In this document: positions 43,087-51,860 of the stretch, one piece after another
Layout: every line of letters begins with the position of its first letter
Position numbering within the stretch: position 1 is the stretch's first letter
Translations under genes and position numbers: made by a program
Source of the DNA: JALYLC01 sp963743275
GTDB lineage: Bacteria > Actinomycetota > Thermoleophilia > Gaiellales > JALYLC01
DNA: 64,000 bases
Assembly (NCBI GenBank): GCA_963743275.1
Contig: CAVUPB010000008.1
Span: 496,001-560,000 of the forward strand
Reading direction: 5' to 3'
The notes under the pieces: model-generated
Seen by the model: the letters and a program-made list of their open reading frames with translations, nothing else
The model's database searches: none
Told to the model about the DNA's origin: nothing

Positions 43087-43832
43087 GCCGTCAGCTCGGC
43101 TCGGTCGAGCGCGCCGTTGCCCTGCTCGAGGAGCTCGCCGCGGCCGGCGGGCCGCTCGGGACGAACGAGCTGGCGCGGCGGACGCAGATCAACGCCAGCA
43201 CGGTCTCGCGCGTGCTCGCGACGCTGCTCGGCGCGGGCTTCGTCGAGCGCGAGCCGGGCGCCCAGCGCTGGCAGCTCGGGCTCCGGCTCGTGCATCTCGG
43301 CAACGCCGCGCTCGCGCGCCTCGACCTCCGCGACCTCGCGCGGCCGCTGCTCGAGCAGCTCGTGCGCGAGACCGGCGAGACCGCCACGCTCTCGCTGCCG
43401 GCCCAGGGCGAGGGCGTCACCGTCGACTTCGCGCCGAGCCCGCACAGCGTCTCGAGCCGGGCCGAGATCGGGCGGGCATCGGTCGCGCACGCGACCTCGG
43501 TCGGCAAGGTCGTGCTCGCGCACACCCCGGGCGCGCTCGCGGCGCTCGCCGAGCCGCTCGAGCGCTACACGCCGCGCACGCTCACGACGCTCGCCGAGAT
43601 CGAGCACGCCGTCGCGGCGGTGCGGGCGGCGGGCGTCGCCGAGGCGGCCGGCGAGCGCGAGCCCGGGCTCAACGCGATCGCCGCGCCGGTGCTCGCCGAG
43701 GACGGGCGCCTCGTGGCCGTGCTCGGCCTGCAGGGGCCCGAGCGCTTCGACGCGGAGGCCCGACGCGCCGCCGCGCGACCGCTGGCCCGGGCCGCGGCGT
43801 TGCTCGCCGCGACCGCGGGCCTGCGGCGCTGA
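43083..43832 (+). CDS. IclR family transcriptional regulator
   Basis: A 249-residue regulator with an N-terminal winged helix (SVERAVALLEELAAAGGPLG, NASTVSRVLATLLGAGF) and a C-terminal effector domain with VAHATSVGKVVLAH, RTLTTLAEIEHAVAAVR and GLNAIAAPVLAEDGRLVAVL. GTG 43083 forms a GTGA overlap with the SDR stop. Tight coupling suggests it controls the SDR gene and possibly the convergent flavoprotein gene that ends one base away. IclR effectors are usually small acids, but no specific one can be read here. Confidence 0.88.
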   Translation: MSRQLGSVERAVALLEELAAAGGPLGTNELARRTQINASTVSRVLATLLGAGFVEREPGAQRWQLGLRLVHLGNAALARLDLRDLARPLLEQLVRETGETATLSLPAQGEGVTVDFAPSPHSVSSRAEIGRASVAHATSVGKVVLAHTPGALAALAEPLERYTPRTLTTLAEIEHAVAAVRAAGVAEAAGEREPGLNAIAAPVLAEDGRLVAVLGLQGPERFDAEARRAAARPLARAAALLAATAGLRR

Positions 43833-45146
43833 CTACGACCAGGGGTAGGGCGAGTGCGAGACCGGGTGCAGGTCGCCCGTCTCGAAGCGCGAGAGCCGGA
43901 ACGGCTTCAGCAGCGGCGACCCGGTGCCCGCGATCGCCTTCGCCACCTCGCGCCCGACGCCGAGCATCTTGTAGCCGTGGTTGGAGTCGAAGATGCCGTA
44001 GACGTTCGGCCGCACGTAGTCGAAGACCGGGAAGTTGTCGACCGTGAACGCGCCCATGCCGCCGGAGCGCGCCTGCTTGTAGAGCGGGCGCTTGCCCTCG
44101 AAGCGGCTCATCGCGTGCGAGAGCGCCGCGCACCACATGTCGGGGAAGTCGGGATCGACGTCGGTCGTGTTCGGGTACGGGTCGACCGGGGCCTCGGGGC
44201 CGACGGTCAGCGGCGAGGCGCCGCCCTGGATGCCGTGGCGGTCCTGCTTGTAGTAGATGCCCCACAGCTCGTCGGTCACGAGCTTGCCGTCGTCCGTGTA
44301 GAGCGGGGCGTCGGTGTCGAGGTGGACGACCGGCGGCATCGAGCCGTCCTCGAGCGAGAACAGCTTGGGGTCGACCGAGATCTCGCCCTCCTGCAGGTTC
44401 CAGTACGTCCACATCGGCTGATCGCGCGCGACGTCGCCGTTCGGCTGGTGCACGTCGATCGTGGGCGGCAGCTCGAGCATGCTCCAGAGGTGCTTGGCCC
44501 ACGGCCCGGGCGCGACGATCAGCTCGTCGCACTCGATGCGGCCCTGGCTCGTCTCGGCCGCGGTCACGGAGCCGTCGCCGGCGAGCTCGAAGCCCGTCAC
44601 CTCGACGCCCGTGATCAGCTGCGCGCCGGTCGATTCGGCCTTGGCCTGCATGCCCGCGACGGAATCGAGGTTGTGCGCGAACCCGCCCTTGTGCTCGTGC
44701 AGCACGGCGGTCACGCCCTTCGCCCGCCAGTCGGGGAAGAGCTGCTTCATGTACGTGTCGCAGGCGGCCTCGCCGGTCACGAAGGTCGATTCGTAGCCGA
44801 TCTTCTGCTGGCGCTCGTAGACCGCCGTGAGGTCGGACTCCTGCGCTCGGGGCCCGAGCGCCATGTAGCCGACGGGGTTGTAGGAGTAGGCGGCCGGATC
44901 GGACTCCCAGACCTCGACGCAGGCCTGCATGAGCTCCTGCATGGCAGGCTGGAAGTAGTTGTTGCGGACGACCCCGCAGGCGATGCCCGACGCGCCGGCG
45001 CCCGGCTGCGACTTCTCGAGGATCACGATGTCGGCGCCGGAGCCCCGGCCGCTCGCGGCCAGGTCCTTGCCGAGGTGGTACGCAGTCGAAAGGCCGTGCA
45101 GGCCGGCTCCGACGATCAGGTACTTCGTGCGTGCGGGCAGCACCAT
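43833..45146 (-). CDS. FAD-dependent oxidoreductase, DAO family (amine/amino acid oxidase type)
   Basis: A 437-residue flavoprotein with an N-terminal dinucleotide fold (YLIVGAGLHGLSTAYHLG, IVILEKSQPGAGASG) and the closing GYKMLGVGREVAKAI helix of the DAO family. The ACGVVRNNYFQPAM segment near the FAD and a central ~130-residue substrate domain resemble sarcosine/N-methyl-amino acid oxidases. Together with the GlnT ligase and the permease it recalls the PuuA-PuuB-PuuP scheme for gamma-glutamylated amines, so it could oxidise such a conjugate. That link is inference; the enzyme lies 8 kb from the operon and on the same strand. Confidence 0.8.
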   Translation of the reverse strand: MVLPARTKYLIVGAGLHGLSTAYHLGKDLAASGRGSGADIVILEKSQPGAGASGIACGVVRNNYFQPAMQELMQACVEVWESDPAAYSYNPVGYMALGPRAQESDLTAVYERQQKIGYESTFVTGEAACDTYMKQLFPDWRAKGVTAVLHEHKGGFAHNLDSVAGMQAKAESTGAQLITGVEVTGFELAGDGSVTAAETSQGRIECDELIVAPGPWAKHLWSMLELPPTIDVHQPNGDVARDQPMWTYWNLQEGEISVDPKLFSLEDGSMPPVVHLDTDAPLYTDDGKLVTDELWGIYYKQDRHGIQGGASPLTVGPEAPVDPYPNTTDVDPDFPDMWCAALSHAMSRFEGKRPLYKQARSGGMGAFTVDNFPVFDYVRPNVYGIFDSNHGYKMLGVGREVAKAIAGTGSPLLKPFRLSRFETGDLHPVSHSPYPWS

Positions 45147-45256
45147 GAGCTCCTTATTGCCTTATGGGCAACGCTGTTTCCGTGACAGGCACAGTGTAGC
45201 CCGGCGTCGCGCAGAGCGCCAGGGCCTGCGGCAAGCGTAGCCCTGCGCCCGGCGAT

Positions 45257-46018
45257 CTAGGGGCGGCGCTCGAGCGCGTAGAGGCGGCAGCGGAGCGGGA
45301 TGGCGCAGCGCCCGTCGGGGTCGAACGCGCCCTGCTCGACGGCCACCGCGCGCGCCTCCTCGATCAGTGCGGCCCTGCGCTCGGCCGGGAGGACGTTGAT
45401 TGCGCTGTGCGTGCCGAGCAGGCGCGCGAACCCCGCGTAGTCGAGCTCCTGCTCGTGGCGCGACTCGGTCTCGAAGAGCCCGCGGTAGGCCGTGCTCGCA
45501 GCGAACTCGGGCGCCCAGTCGCGGGCCGACGCCGGATGGTGGTGGGGGTTGGCGGCATGGAGGTACTCGACGACCACGTCGTACCAGTCGCCGTCACCGG
45601 CCGGCAGGTTCCAGCCGGCCACGAGGATGCCCCCGGGCCGGAGCACGCGCGCGATCTCGGCGAGCGCGCGGTCCAGGTCGAACCAGTGGAAGGCCTGTCC
45701 GGCGCAGGCGACGTCGGCGCTCGCGCTCGCGAGCGGGAGCGCCTCGGCGGTACCGTCGAGGACGCGGACGTCCGGCAGCACGCGCTCGATCACCGCGCGC
45801 AGGCCGGGGTCGGGCTCGACCGCGACGAGCGTGCCCGCGATGCGCGCGAGCGTGCGCGTGAGCTTGCCGGTGCCGGCTGCGATGTCGACGACGTCGGGGC
45901 GCTCGCGCACGGCGAAGTGCTCGAGCACCCGGGTGAACGGCTCGAGCGGCCAGCCGGGCCGCGTCGCCTCGTAGTCCTCGGCGACCGAGCCGAACGAGAG
46001 CGCGCGCTCCTCGCTCAT
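45257..46018 (-). CDS. class I SAM-dependent methyltransferase
   Basis: A 253-residue Methyltransf_11 protein: VVDIAAGTGKLTRTLAR (motif I), LVAVEPDPGLRAVI, VRVLDGTAEALPLASASADVACAGQAFHW (motif II and post-II) and EIARVLRPGGILVAGWN (motif III). It has the short FHWFDLD segment seen in ubiquinone/SAM enzymes of unknown target. ATG 46018 overlaps the upstream TfoX-like gene stop (ATGA). No substrate can be suggested. Confidence 0.85.
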   Translation of the reverse strand: MSEERALSFGSVAEDYEATRPGWPLEPFTRVLEHFAVRERPDVVDIAAGTGKLTRTLARIAGTLVAVEPDPGLRAVIERVLPDVRVLDGTAEALPLASASADVACAGQAFHWFDLDRALAEIARVLRPGGILVAGWNLPAGDGDWYDVVVEYLHAANPHHHPASARDWAPEFAASTAYRGLFETESRHEQELDYAGFARLLGTHSAINVLPAERRAALIEEARAVAVEQGAFDPDGRCAIPLRCRLYALERRP

Positions 46019-46350
46019 ACGCGCCCCGCCGTGAGCGCGTGGGCCTGGCGCAGCCACTCGCGCAGGGCGTCGCCGTCGTCGTTGACCTCGGCCGGCAGCA
46101 CCACCCAGTGGCCGACTCGCTGGTCGTTCTCGAAGAGGACGTCGCTGCCGGGCAGCTCGTAGGCGGCGGCGAACAGATCCCAGTCGGGCAGGCGCACGCC
46201 GATGCGCCCGCCGGGCGCGACCAGCGCGTAGGGGCGGCCCGCGGCGGCGATGGCCTCGCAGCCGTGCGCGCGGGTGACCTCCACGTCGCCGAGGCCGGCA
46301 GACGACTGCTCGAGCAGCTGCAGGAGCTGCGGGACGCTCGCCTCGCTCAC
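46015..46350 (-). CDS. small TfoX_N/YjbR-like protein
   Basis: This 111-residue protein has the TfoX N-terminal domain pattern: a helical start, then YALVAPGGRIGVRLPD, AAAYELPGSDVLFE, and a WVVLPAEVNDDGDALREWLRQA end. Such proteins are found alone in many actinobacteria and their function is unknown; the transformation role of TfoX is not implied. It is translationally coupled to the methyltransferase gene that follows. Confidence 0.65.
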   Translation of the reverse strand: MSEASVPQLLQLLEQSSAGLGDVEVTRAHGCEAIAAAGRPYALVAPGGRIGVRLPDWDLFAAAYELPGSDVLFENDQRVGHWVVLPAEVNDDGDALREWLRQAHALTAGRV

Positions 46351-46382
46351 GCCCCGATCGTAGTTGCGGTAGCGTCGCCGGC

Positions 46383-47228
46383 GTGCGAGTGAACGTCGGC
46401 GACATCGAGCTGCACGTGCGCGAGGAGGGCGCGGGGCGCCCGCTCGTGCTGCTGCACGGCGGTCCCGGGCTCGACGGCTCGGTCTTCTTCCCCGAGATCG
46501 CCGCGCTCGCGCGCGACCGAGTGCGCCTGCTCGCGATCGACCATCGCGGCAACGGCCGCTCCGACCACGGCGACCACGCGCGCTGGACCGTGCCCCAGAT
46601 GGCCGACGACGTCGAGGCGGTGATCCGCGTGCTCGGCCTCGAGCGGCCGGTCGTGATGGGGCACTCGTTCGGGTCGTTCGTCGCGCAGCAGCACATGGCG
46701 GCGCACGCCACGGCCGCCGGCTACGTGCTCATGGGCACGGTCGACTCGGTCGACGAGCTGCTGGGCATCGACGAGCGCCTCGCGGCGTTCGAGCCGGAGC
46801 ACCTGCGCGATCAGGTCGCGCGCTCGTGGGCGGGCGAGACGACGGTGCAGACGGCCGAGGAGGCCGCGCAGCTGATGCGCGACCAGCTGCCCTTCCACGC
46901 CGCCGAGCCGGAGGGCGCGGTCGTGCGCGCACTGCAGGAGACGATCGGCGAGGTCGTCTACAGCCCCGCTGTCATGCGCCACTTCGCGACGGGAGGCGAG
47001 TACGGGCTCGTCGACAACCGCGCGCGCCTGGCCGAGCTCGAGATCCCGGTGCTCGTGCTCTCGGGCGAGCGCGACCGCACGACGCCCGCGGCTTCCGCGC
47101 ACCGGCTGGCGGTGCTCCTGCGCGACGCCGACGAGGTGGTCATCCCGGGCGCCGCGCACATGCTGCTGCAGGAGCAGCCGGAGGCCGCGCTGGCGGCGCT
47201 GCGCGCGTTCCTCGCGCGCGCGCGCTGA
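46383..47228 (+). CDS. alpha/beta hydrolase, prolyl iminopeptidase-like
   Basis: A 281-residue hydrolase with the HGGPG oxyanion loop (VLLHGGPGLDGS), the nucleophile elbow MGHSFGS (Ser), the acid in VLVLSGERDRTTP (Asp) and the His in IPGAAHML. The HGGPG loop and the insertion (cap) of ~80 residues are like prolyl iminopeptidase, but the aminopeptidase Glu cannot be placed, so other substrates are possible. GTG 46383 is the start and the gene diverges from the TfoX-like gene. Confidence 0.85.
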   Translation: MRVNVGDIELHVREEGAGRPLVLLHGGPGLDGSVFFPEIAALARDRVRLLAIDHRGNGRSDHGDHARWTVPQMADDVEAVIRVLGLERPVVMGHSFGSFVAQQHMAAHATAAGYVLMGTVDSVDELLGIDERLAAFEPEHLRDQVARSWAGETTVQTAEEAAQLMRDQLPFHAAEPEGAVVRALQETIGEVVYSPAVMRHFATGGEYGLVDNRARLAELEIPVLVLSGERDRTTPAASAHRLAVLLRDADEVVIPGAAHMLLQEQPEAALAALRAFLARAR

Positions 47229-47249
47229 CCGAACGCCCGCGGTCTGCGC

Positions 47250-48362
47250 TCAGGCGACCGCCGCGTCCGAGCTCACGTCGTGCGGTTGCGGCGCAGCCTG
47301 GACTGCGGCGCGTAGCGCATGCGGTTGCAGCAGTCGCCGGTGGTCGAGGTGCGAGAAGGCCTGGGTCACGCGCGGGTCGAACTGCTTGCCGGCCTCCGCC
47401 AGGATCTCGCGCACCGCCGCGGCCACCGGCCACGGCCGCTTGTACGGCCGGTGATGCGTGAGTGCGTCGAAGACGTCCGCGACCGCGACGATGCGGCCGG
47501 CCAGCGGGATCGCCTCCCCCGCCAGCCCGGACGGGTAGCCGCGTCCGTCCCAGCGCTCGTGATGGGTGAGCGCCACGGCCTCGGCCATCTTGAGCAGCTC
47601 GTTGCCGCTGCCGGAGAGGATGCGCGCGCCGATCGTCGGGTGCATCTGCATCGCTGCGAACTCCTCCGGGGTGTACTTCCCGGGCTTGAGCAGCAGCTCG
47701 TCGGCGATCCCGATCTTGCCGATGTCGTGCAGGCGGGCCGCATGGCCGACGAGCAGCGCCTCGGCCGGCGCCAGGCCGAGCTCGAGCGCGAGCATCTCGC
47801 TCGTTCGCCCGATGCGGCGCGCGTGCTGCCCCGTGGCGTCGTCGCGGTACTCGGAGGCCAGCGCGAGCCGGTCGAGCATCTCGAGCTTCGCCTCCTCGAG
47901 CTCGCGCGTGCGCTGGGACACGCGCTCGTGCAGATGCTCGTTGGTGCGCTGCAGCTCGGTGCGCAGGTAGCGCGTCTGGAGCAGGTTGCGCACGCGCAGC
48001 AGGACCTCGGCCACGTCGATCGGCTTCGTGATGAAATCGCGCGCCCCGAGCGACAGCGCGCGCCGCTTCGTCTCGGGGGTCGTGTCCCCCGTGAGCACGA
48101 GCACCGGCATCCAGTCCGGCTCGTCCGTGAGGGTGGCGATCTCCTCGAGCACCGCGGCGCCGGTACGGCCGGGCATGTGCCAGTCGAGCAACAGGAGGTC
48201 GAGCGGCTGCTCGAGACAGCGACGGACGGCGGCCTCGGGCTCCGACAGGAGTTCGACCGCCGTATACCCGGCACGGGTCAGGATCGCCTGTACGAGCATG
48301 GCGTTCGCGTCGTCGTCGTCGACGACGAGGATGCGCGACGGATGCAGCAGACGGTCATCCAC
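47250..48362 (-). CDS. response regulator with HD-GYP domain (c-di-GMP phosphodiesterase)
   Basis: A 370-residue two-domain protein. The REC domain has the acidic cluster in ILVVDDDDANAM, phosphoacceptor Asp in LLLDWHMPGR, VLVLTGDTTPE and DFITKPID. A coiled linker (QRTNEHLHERVSQRTRELEEAK) leads to an HD-GYP domain with HAARLHDIGKIGIADELLLKP, MHPTIGARIL, HHERWDGRGYPSGL and IVAVADVFDAL. It should degrade c-di-GMP when phosphorylated. No histidine kinase is nearby. GTG 48362 is used; the frame is open further upstream but the REC domain begins here. Confidence 0.9.
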   Translation of the reverse strand: MDDRLLHPSRILVVDDDDANAMLVQAILTRAGYTAVELLSEPEAAVRRCLEQPLDLLLLDWHMPGRTGAAVLEEIATLTDEPDWMPVLVLTGDTTPETKRRALSLGARDFITKPIDVAEVLLRVRNLLQTRYLRTELQRTNEHLHERVSQRTRELEEAKLEMLDRLALASEYRDDATGQHARRIGRTSEMLALELGLAPAEALLVGHAARLHDIGKIGIADELLLKPGKYTPEEFAAMQMHPTIGARILSGSGNELLKMAEAVALTHHERWDGRGYPSGLAGEAIPLAGRIVAVADVFDALTHHRPYKRPWPVAAAVREILAEAGKQFDPRVTQAFSHLDHRRLLQPHALRAAVQAAPQPHDVSSDAAVA

Positions 48363-48487
48363 GCGCGAGAACCCTCGGCTGCGGTCTCGTGCGAAGTTCT
48401 CCCGGCGTCGCGACCACCTCACGGTGTATCGACGCCCGCCGCCAAAGCTTGAGGCGGAACGCGCAAGAAGCGGCGGGGGCGCGGCGC

Positions 48488-49651
48488 TCAGCCCGGCAGC
48501 GAGGCGAGCATCTGCTCGACGGACGCGATCAGCTCGGGGATCGGGACGATCAGGTCGGCGTCCTTCTGACGGTCGTCGGAGGGCTCGGCCAGCAGGTACC
48601 AGTACGCGTGGTCGCAGGCCCCGGCGAGGGCGTAGTAGCAGAGGTGCAGGTAGCGCGGCTGGAAGATCTCGAGCACGGCCAGGCGGTTCCCGAAGACGAT
48701 GTTGCTGAGGCCTGCGCCGTGCGGCGCCACGACCGCCTCGGCCGCTGCGAAGAGCTCGACCTGCTGCCCGAACGTGAGGCGCTCCGCGTCGACCGTCTCG
48801 AAGCCGTGGCGCGCCAGCGTCTCGGCGACCTCCTGCTCGTTGGCGACCCGCCGCGCGTAGGCGAGGCGGCGGCTCAGGTAGATCCGCCGGCGCGGGGTGG
48901 GCGCGGGTGCGCGGCCGCGCAGGAAGCCCTTCCGCAGCCAGTCGACGGCGTAGCGCGACGGGACGCCGACGGTGGACGCCGGCGAGGCCCACACCAGCAC
49001 GTCCGGGCGCACGTGCTCGTGCGCGAACGGCCGCCAGCGCGCGGGCGGGTGGCCGAGCGCCGCGAGCGTGTCGCGGTGGAACGGCGCGGGACGCTCGGGC
49101 ACGATCAGGGGCAGGTGCGAGAGCCCGGCCCGTTCGAGCACGGCGAGCCGGGGCAGCGCCTCGAAGAGCCAGTGGTGGTAGTTGCTGTGCCAGAGCGAGA
49201 TGAGCGACGCGCAGGTGCCGTCGAGCACGGTGGGCGGGGCCAGCCGCCGGCGCGAGCTGAACTCGGAGCGCTCGTAGTGCGGGTCGTCCCACAGCGTGTC
49301 GTAGACGAGCTCGCCCTCGGCCGTGATGACGGCGCCCCCGTCGGTCGCGAGGCTGGCGCCGGGCGCAGTCACGACCAGCAGCGGGCGCCCCGGGATCCCT
49401 TCCGCCTGGCGCGCGTCGAAGTCCGGGCTGCGCACCGGGTGCACCGTGCGGGCGCGCGCGAGCGGTTGCGGGGCGATCTCGCCGAGCCGGGTGACCGTCG
49501 CTCCGCCGCTCTCTGCCGTGCCCGGCCAGCCGGGCAGGCGGACGTGGCGCTCCGGCACGGGGAAGCCGGGGAGGACGCCGAGCTCGCGCCCCTGGCGGCC
49601 GACCCCGCGTGCGAGGCGGCCGGCCCGGCGGGTCAGGCGCAGAGCGGTCAC
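48488..49651 (-). CDS. glycosyltransferase family 61 protein
   Basis: A 387-residue DUF563/GT61 enzyme. The middle holds LISLWHSNYHHWLFEALPRL, and the C-terminal part has RRIYLSRRLAYARRVANE, the FAAAEAVVAPHGAGLSNIVF motif and the LEIFQPRY segment; these three are the classic marks of the family. Members add xylose or similar sugars and act in surface glycan assembly. It stands alone, 75 bases from the next gene, and is not part of the main exopolysaccharide locus. Confidence 0.85.
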   Translation of the reverse strand: MTALRLTRRAGRLARGVGRQGRELGVLPGFPVPERHVRLPGWPGTAESGGATVTRLGEIAPQPLARARTVHPVRSPDFDARQAEGIPGRPLLVVTAPGASLATDGGAVITAEGELVYDTLWDDPHYERSEFSSRRRLAPPTVLDGTCASLISLWHSNYHHWLFEALPRLAVLERAGLSHLPLIVPERPAPFHRDTLAALGHPPARWRPFAHEHVRPDVLVWASPASTVGVPSRYAVDWLRKGFLRGRAPAPTPRRRIYLSRRLAYARRVANEQEVAETLARHGFETVDAERLTFGQQVELFAAAEAVVAPHGAGLSNIVFGNRLAVLEIFQPRYLHLCYYALAGACDHAYWYLLAEPSDDRQKDADLIVPIPELIASVEQMLASLPG

Positions 49652-49726
49652 GCGTCCTCCTTCGCCGCAAGGGCCCGGTCTCCCTCGCCCGGAGGCCCCC
49701 GCCGTACTCGCTCGCGGGCGGGACGG

Positions 49727-51617
49727 CTAGTCCGGGGCGGCGAGGACGTCGGCGATCTCGCCGATGATCGCCGGGTCGTCGATCGTGGCGGGCAGCGCGT
49801 AGTCGCGGCCGGCCGCGATGTCGCGCATCGTGGCGCGCAGGATCTTGCCCGAGCGCGTCTTCGGCAGGCGTGCCACGACACGCGCGTCGCGGAAGCAGGC
49901 CACGGCGCCGATGCGCTCGCGCACGAGCGCCACGAGCTCCTCGCGCAGCTCCGCCGGATCGCGCTCGCAGCCGGCCTTGAGCACCACGAGCCCGAGCGGC
50001 ACCTCGCCGCGAAGCTCGTCCGGCACGCCGAACACTGCGCACTCGGCGACGTCCGGGTGCGTCGCCACGACCTCTTCCATCGCGCCCGTCGAGAGACGGT
50101 GGCCCGCCACGTTGATGACGTCGTCGATGCGTCCCATCACGTACAGGTAGCCGTCCTCGTCGAGGTGCCCGCCGTCGCCCGTCAGGTACCAGCCCGGGTA
50201 GCGCGCGAGGTACGACGCGACGCAGCGGTCGTCGTCGTTCCAGAGCGTGGGCAGCGCGCCGGGCGGCAGCGGCAGGCGCACGGCGATGGCGCCCTGCCGA
50301 TCGCGCGGGAGCACGTCGCCCTCGGCGTCGAGGATGTCGACGCGGTAGCCGGGCACGGGCAGGCTCGGCGAGCCCGGCTTGACCGGCGGCGGCTCGAGGC
50401 CGCGACAGCTCGCAGCGATCGCCCAGCCCGTCTCGGTCTGCCACCAGTGGTCGATGACCGGCCGGCCGAGGATGCGGCAGGCCCACTCGTAGGTGTCGGG
50501 ATCGGTGCGCTCGCCCGCCAGGAACAGCGTGCGCAGCGCCGTCGAGGGCGCGCCCTGCGAGCAGCGCCGCCTCGGGATCCTCCTTGCGGATCGCCCGGAT
50601 CGCGGTCGGCGCGGTGAACAGCGCCGCCACGCCATGCTCGTCGATCACGCGCCAGAACGCGCCCGCGTCGGGCGTGCCGACGGGCTTGCCCTCGTAGAGC
50701 ACGGTCGTCATGCCGCACAGGAGCGGCGCGTAGACGATGTAGGAGTGCCCGACGACCCAGCCCACGTCCGAGGCGGCCCAGAAGACCTCGCCGGGGTGCA
50801 CGTCGTAGATGTTGGGCATGCTCCAGGCGAGCGCGACCGCGTGCCCGCCGTTGTCGCGTACCACGCCCTTCGGGCGGCCGGTCGTGCCGGACGTGTAGAG
50901 GATGTAGAGCGGGTCCGTCGCGCGCACCGGCACGCATGGAGCGGGCGCGGCGGTCGCCACGAGCCCGGCCCAGTCGAGATCGCGGCCGGGCGTGAGCTCG
51001 GCCTCGAGCTGCGGGCGCTGCAGGATCACGCAGTGCTCGGGCGCGTGCGCCGCCTCGGCGAGCGCCGCGTCGAGCAGCGGCTTGTAGGCGAGGGTGCGGG
51101 CGCCCTCGATCCCGCATGAGGCCGAGAGCACGACGCGCGGGCGGGCGTCGTCGATGCGCACGGCGAGCTCGTGCGCGGCGAAGCCGCCGAACACGACCGA
51201 GTGGATGGCGCCGAGGCGCGCGCACGCGAGCATGGCCATGACGGCCTCGGGCACCATCGGGAGGTAGAGGATGACGCGGTCGCCGCGCTCGACCCCGAGC
51301 GCGCGCAGCGCCCCGGCCAGGCGCGCGACCTCGTCGCGCAGCTCGGCGTAGGTGTAGGTGCGCTGCACGCCCGCGACCGGGCTGTCGTAGATCAGCGCGG
51401 GCTGACCGCCGCGGCCGGCGGCGACGTGGCGGTCGAGCGCGTTGTGACACGTGTTGAGCTCGCCGCCGCAGAACCAGCGCGCGAGCGGATGCGCCTCGCG
51501 GTCGAGGATGCGCTGCGGCGGGACGTGCCAGTCGATGGCGCGCGCGGCCTCCCCCCAGAAGCCCTCCGGGTCGTCGATGCTGCGCGCGTAGACGGCGTCG
51601 AAGCGGGGCGAGCGCAC
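49727..51617 (-). pseudogene. prpE: propionyl-CoA synthetase, one frameshift
   Basis: An AMP-forming acyl-CoA synthetase of ~629 residues that matches PrpE in N-terminus and body: FWGEAARAIDWHVPPQRIL, GELNTCHNALDRHV, YTSGTTGRPKGVVRDNGGHA (AMP loop), DVGWVVGHSYIVYAPLL. In the region 50550-50565, after DPEAALLA, one extra base (in a GCAGGG stretch) shifts the frame; GAPSTALRTLFLAGERTDPD continues in the next, ending with WQTETGW, YLTGDGGHLDEDGYLYVMGR and the Lys of TRSGKILR. Either a recent mutation or a sequence error. It diverges from the phosphonate operon; the acetate made by PhnA would need such an enzyme. Confidence 0.82.
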
Positions 51618-51688
51618 GGGCCGCCGATGCTACGCGATCGGTGCGCCGAACGTGCGGCCTGCTGCGAGGGCGCGTGAGCGCACGCACG

Positions 51689-51779
51689 TGCGAAATGGCA
51701 ATCCAGTCACCTCACCACAGCAAACGTGGCGAGGTGGTGACGATGTGGTGGCGGTCATGAAAACCGGGGCCATTTCGCA
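51689..51779. promoter_or_regulatory. inverted pair of 11-base sites in the prpE-phosphonate intergenic region
   Basis: TGCGAAATGGC at 51689-51699 and its exact complement GCCATTTCGCA at 51769-51779 lie symmetrically between the divergent genes, 69 bases apart. The right arm directly adjoins a -35-like TTGACG at 51780. Two inverted half-sites flanking a promoter region suggest a looping repressor or activator; the binding protein is unknown. Confidence 0.45.
51725..51752 (-). promoter_or_regulatory. PHO-box-like 11-base direct repeats, minus orientation
   Basis: On the minus strand GCCACC, GTCACC and GCCACG begin at 51752, 51741 and 51730, each 11 bases apart. The stretch CACCACATCGTCACC inside is identical to the one in the methylglyoxal synthase promoter (5215-5247). 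Placement ~30 bases upstream of the putative -35 of the phosphonate operon fits an activator site. Confidence 0.5.
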
Positions 51780-51809
51780 TTGACGGTGCCATCTGTCTCT
51801 TCCTAGCGT
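51780..51809 (+). promoter_or_regulatory. putative promoter of the phosphonate operon
   Basis: TTGACG (51780-51785) and TAGCGT (51804-51809) are separated by 18 bases and end about 50 bases before the ATG at 51861, which has GAGGAG as ribosome site (51845-51850). The assignment rests on consensus only. Confidence 0.45.
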
Positions 51810-51860
51810 GCCAGCCGGGCCGGAGCTGACGGCTGACCGCTGAAGAGGAGAGAAACCGAT

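Noticed and set aside
45157..45171. TTGCC-N5-GGCAA upstream of the FAD oxidoreductase as an IclR operator
   Set aside because: Short arms and no second copy near the IclR gene; too weak to list as a feature.
47250..51617. A 1455-residue acyl-CoA synthetase/HD-GYP fusion
   Set aside because: It joins the N-terminal part of PrpE to the response regulator through the antisense of real frames (end of PrpE and the GT61 gene).
51708..51736. Hairpin (CACCTCACCAC, 7-base loop, GTGGCGAGGTG) as a terminator
   Set aside because: No gene ends here (both neighbours start and diverge) and it coincides with the 11-base repeats, so it is more likely regulatory sequence.
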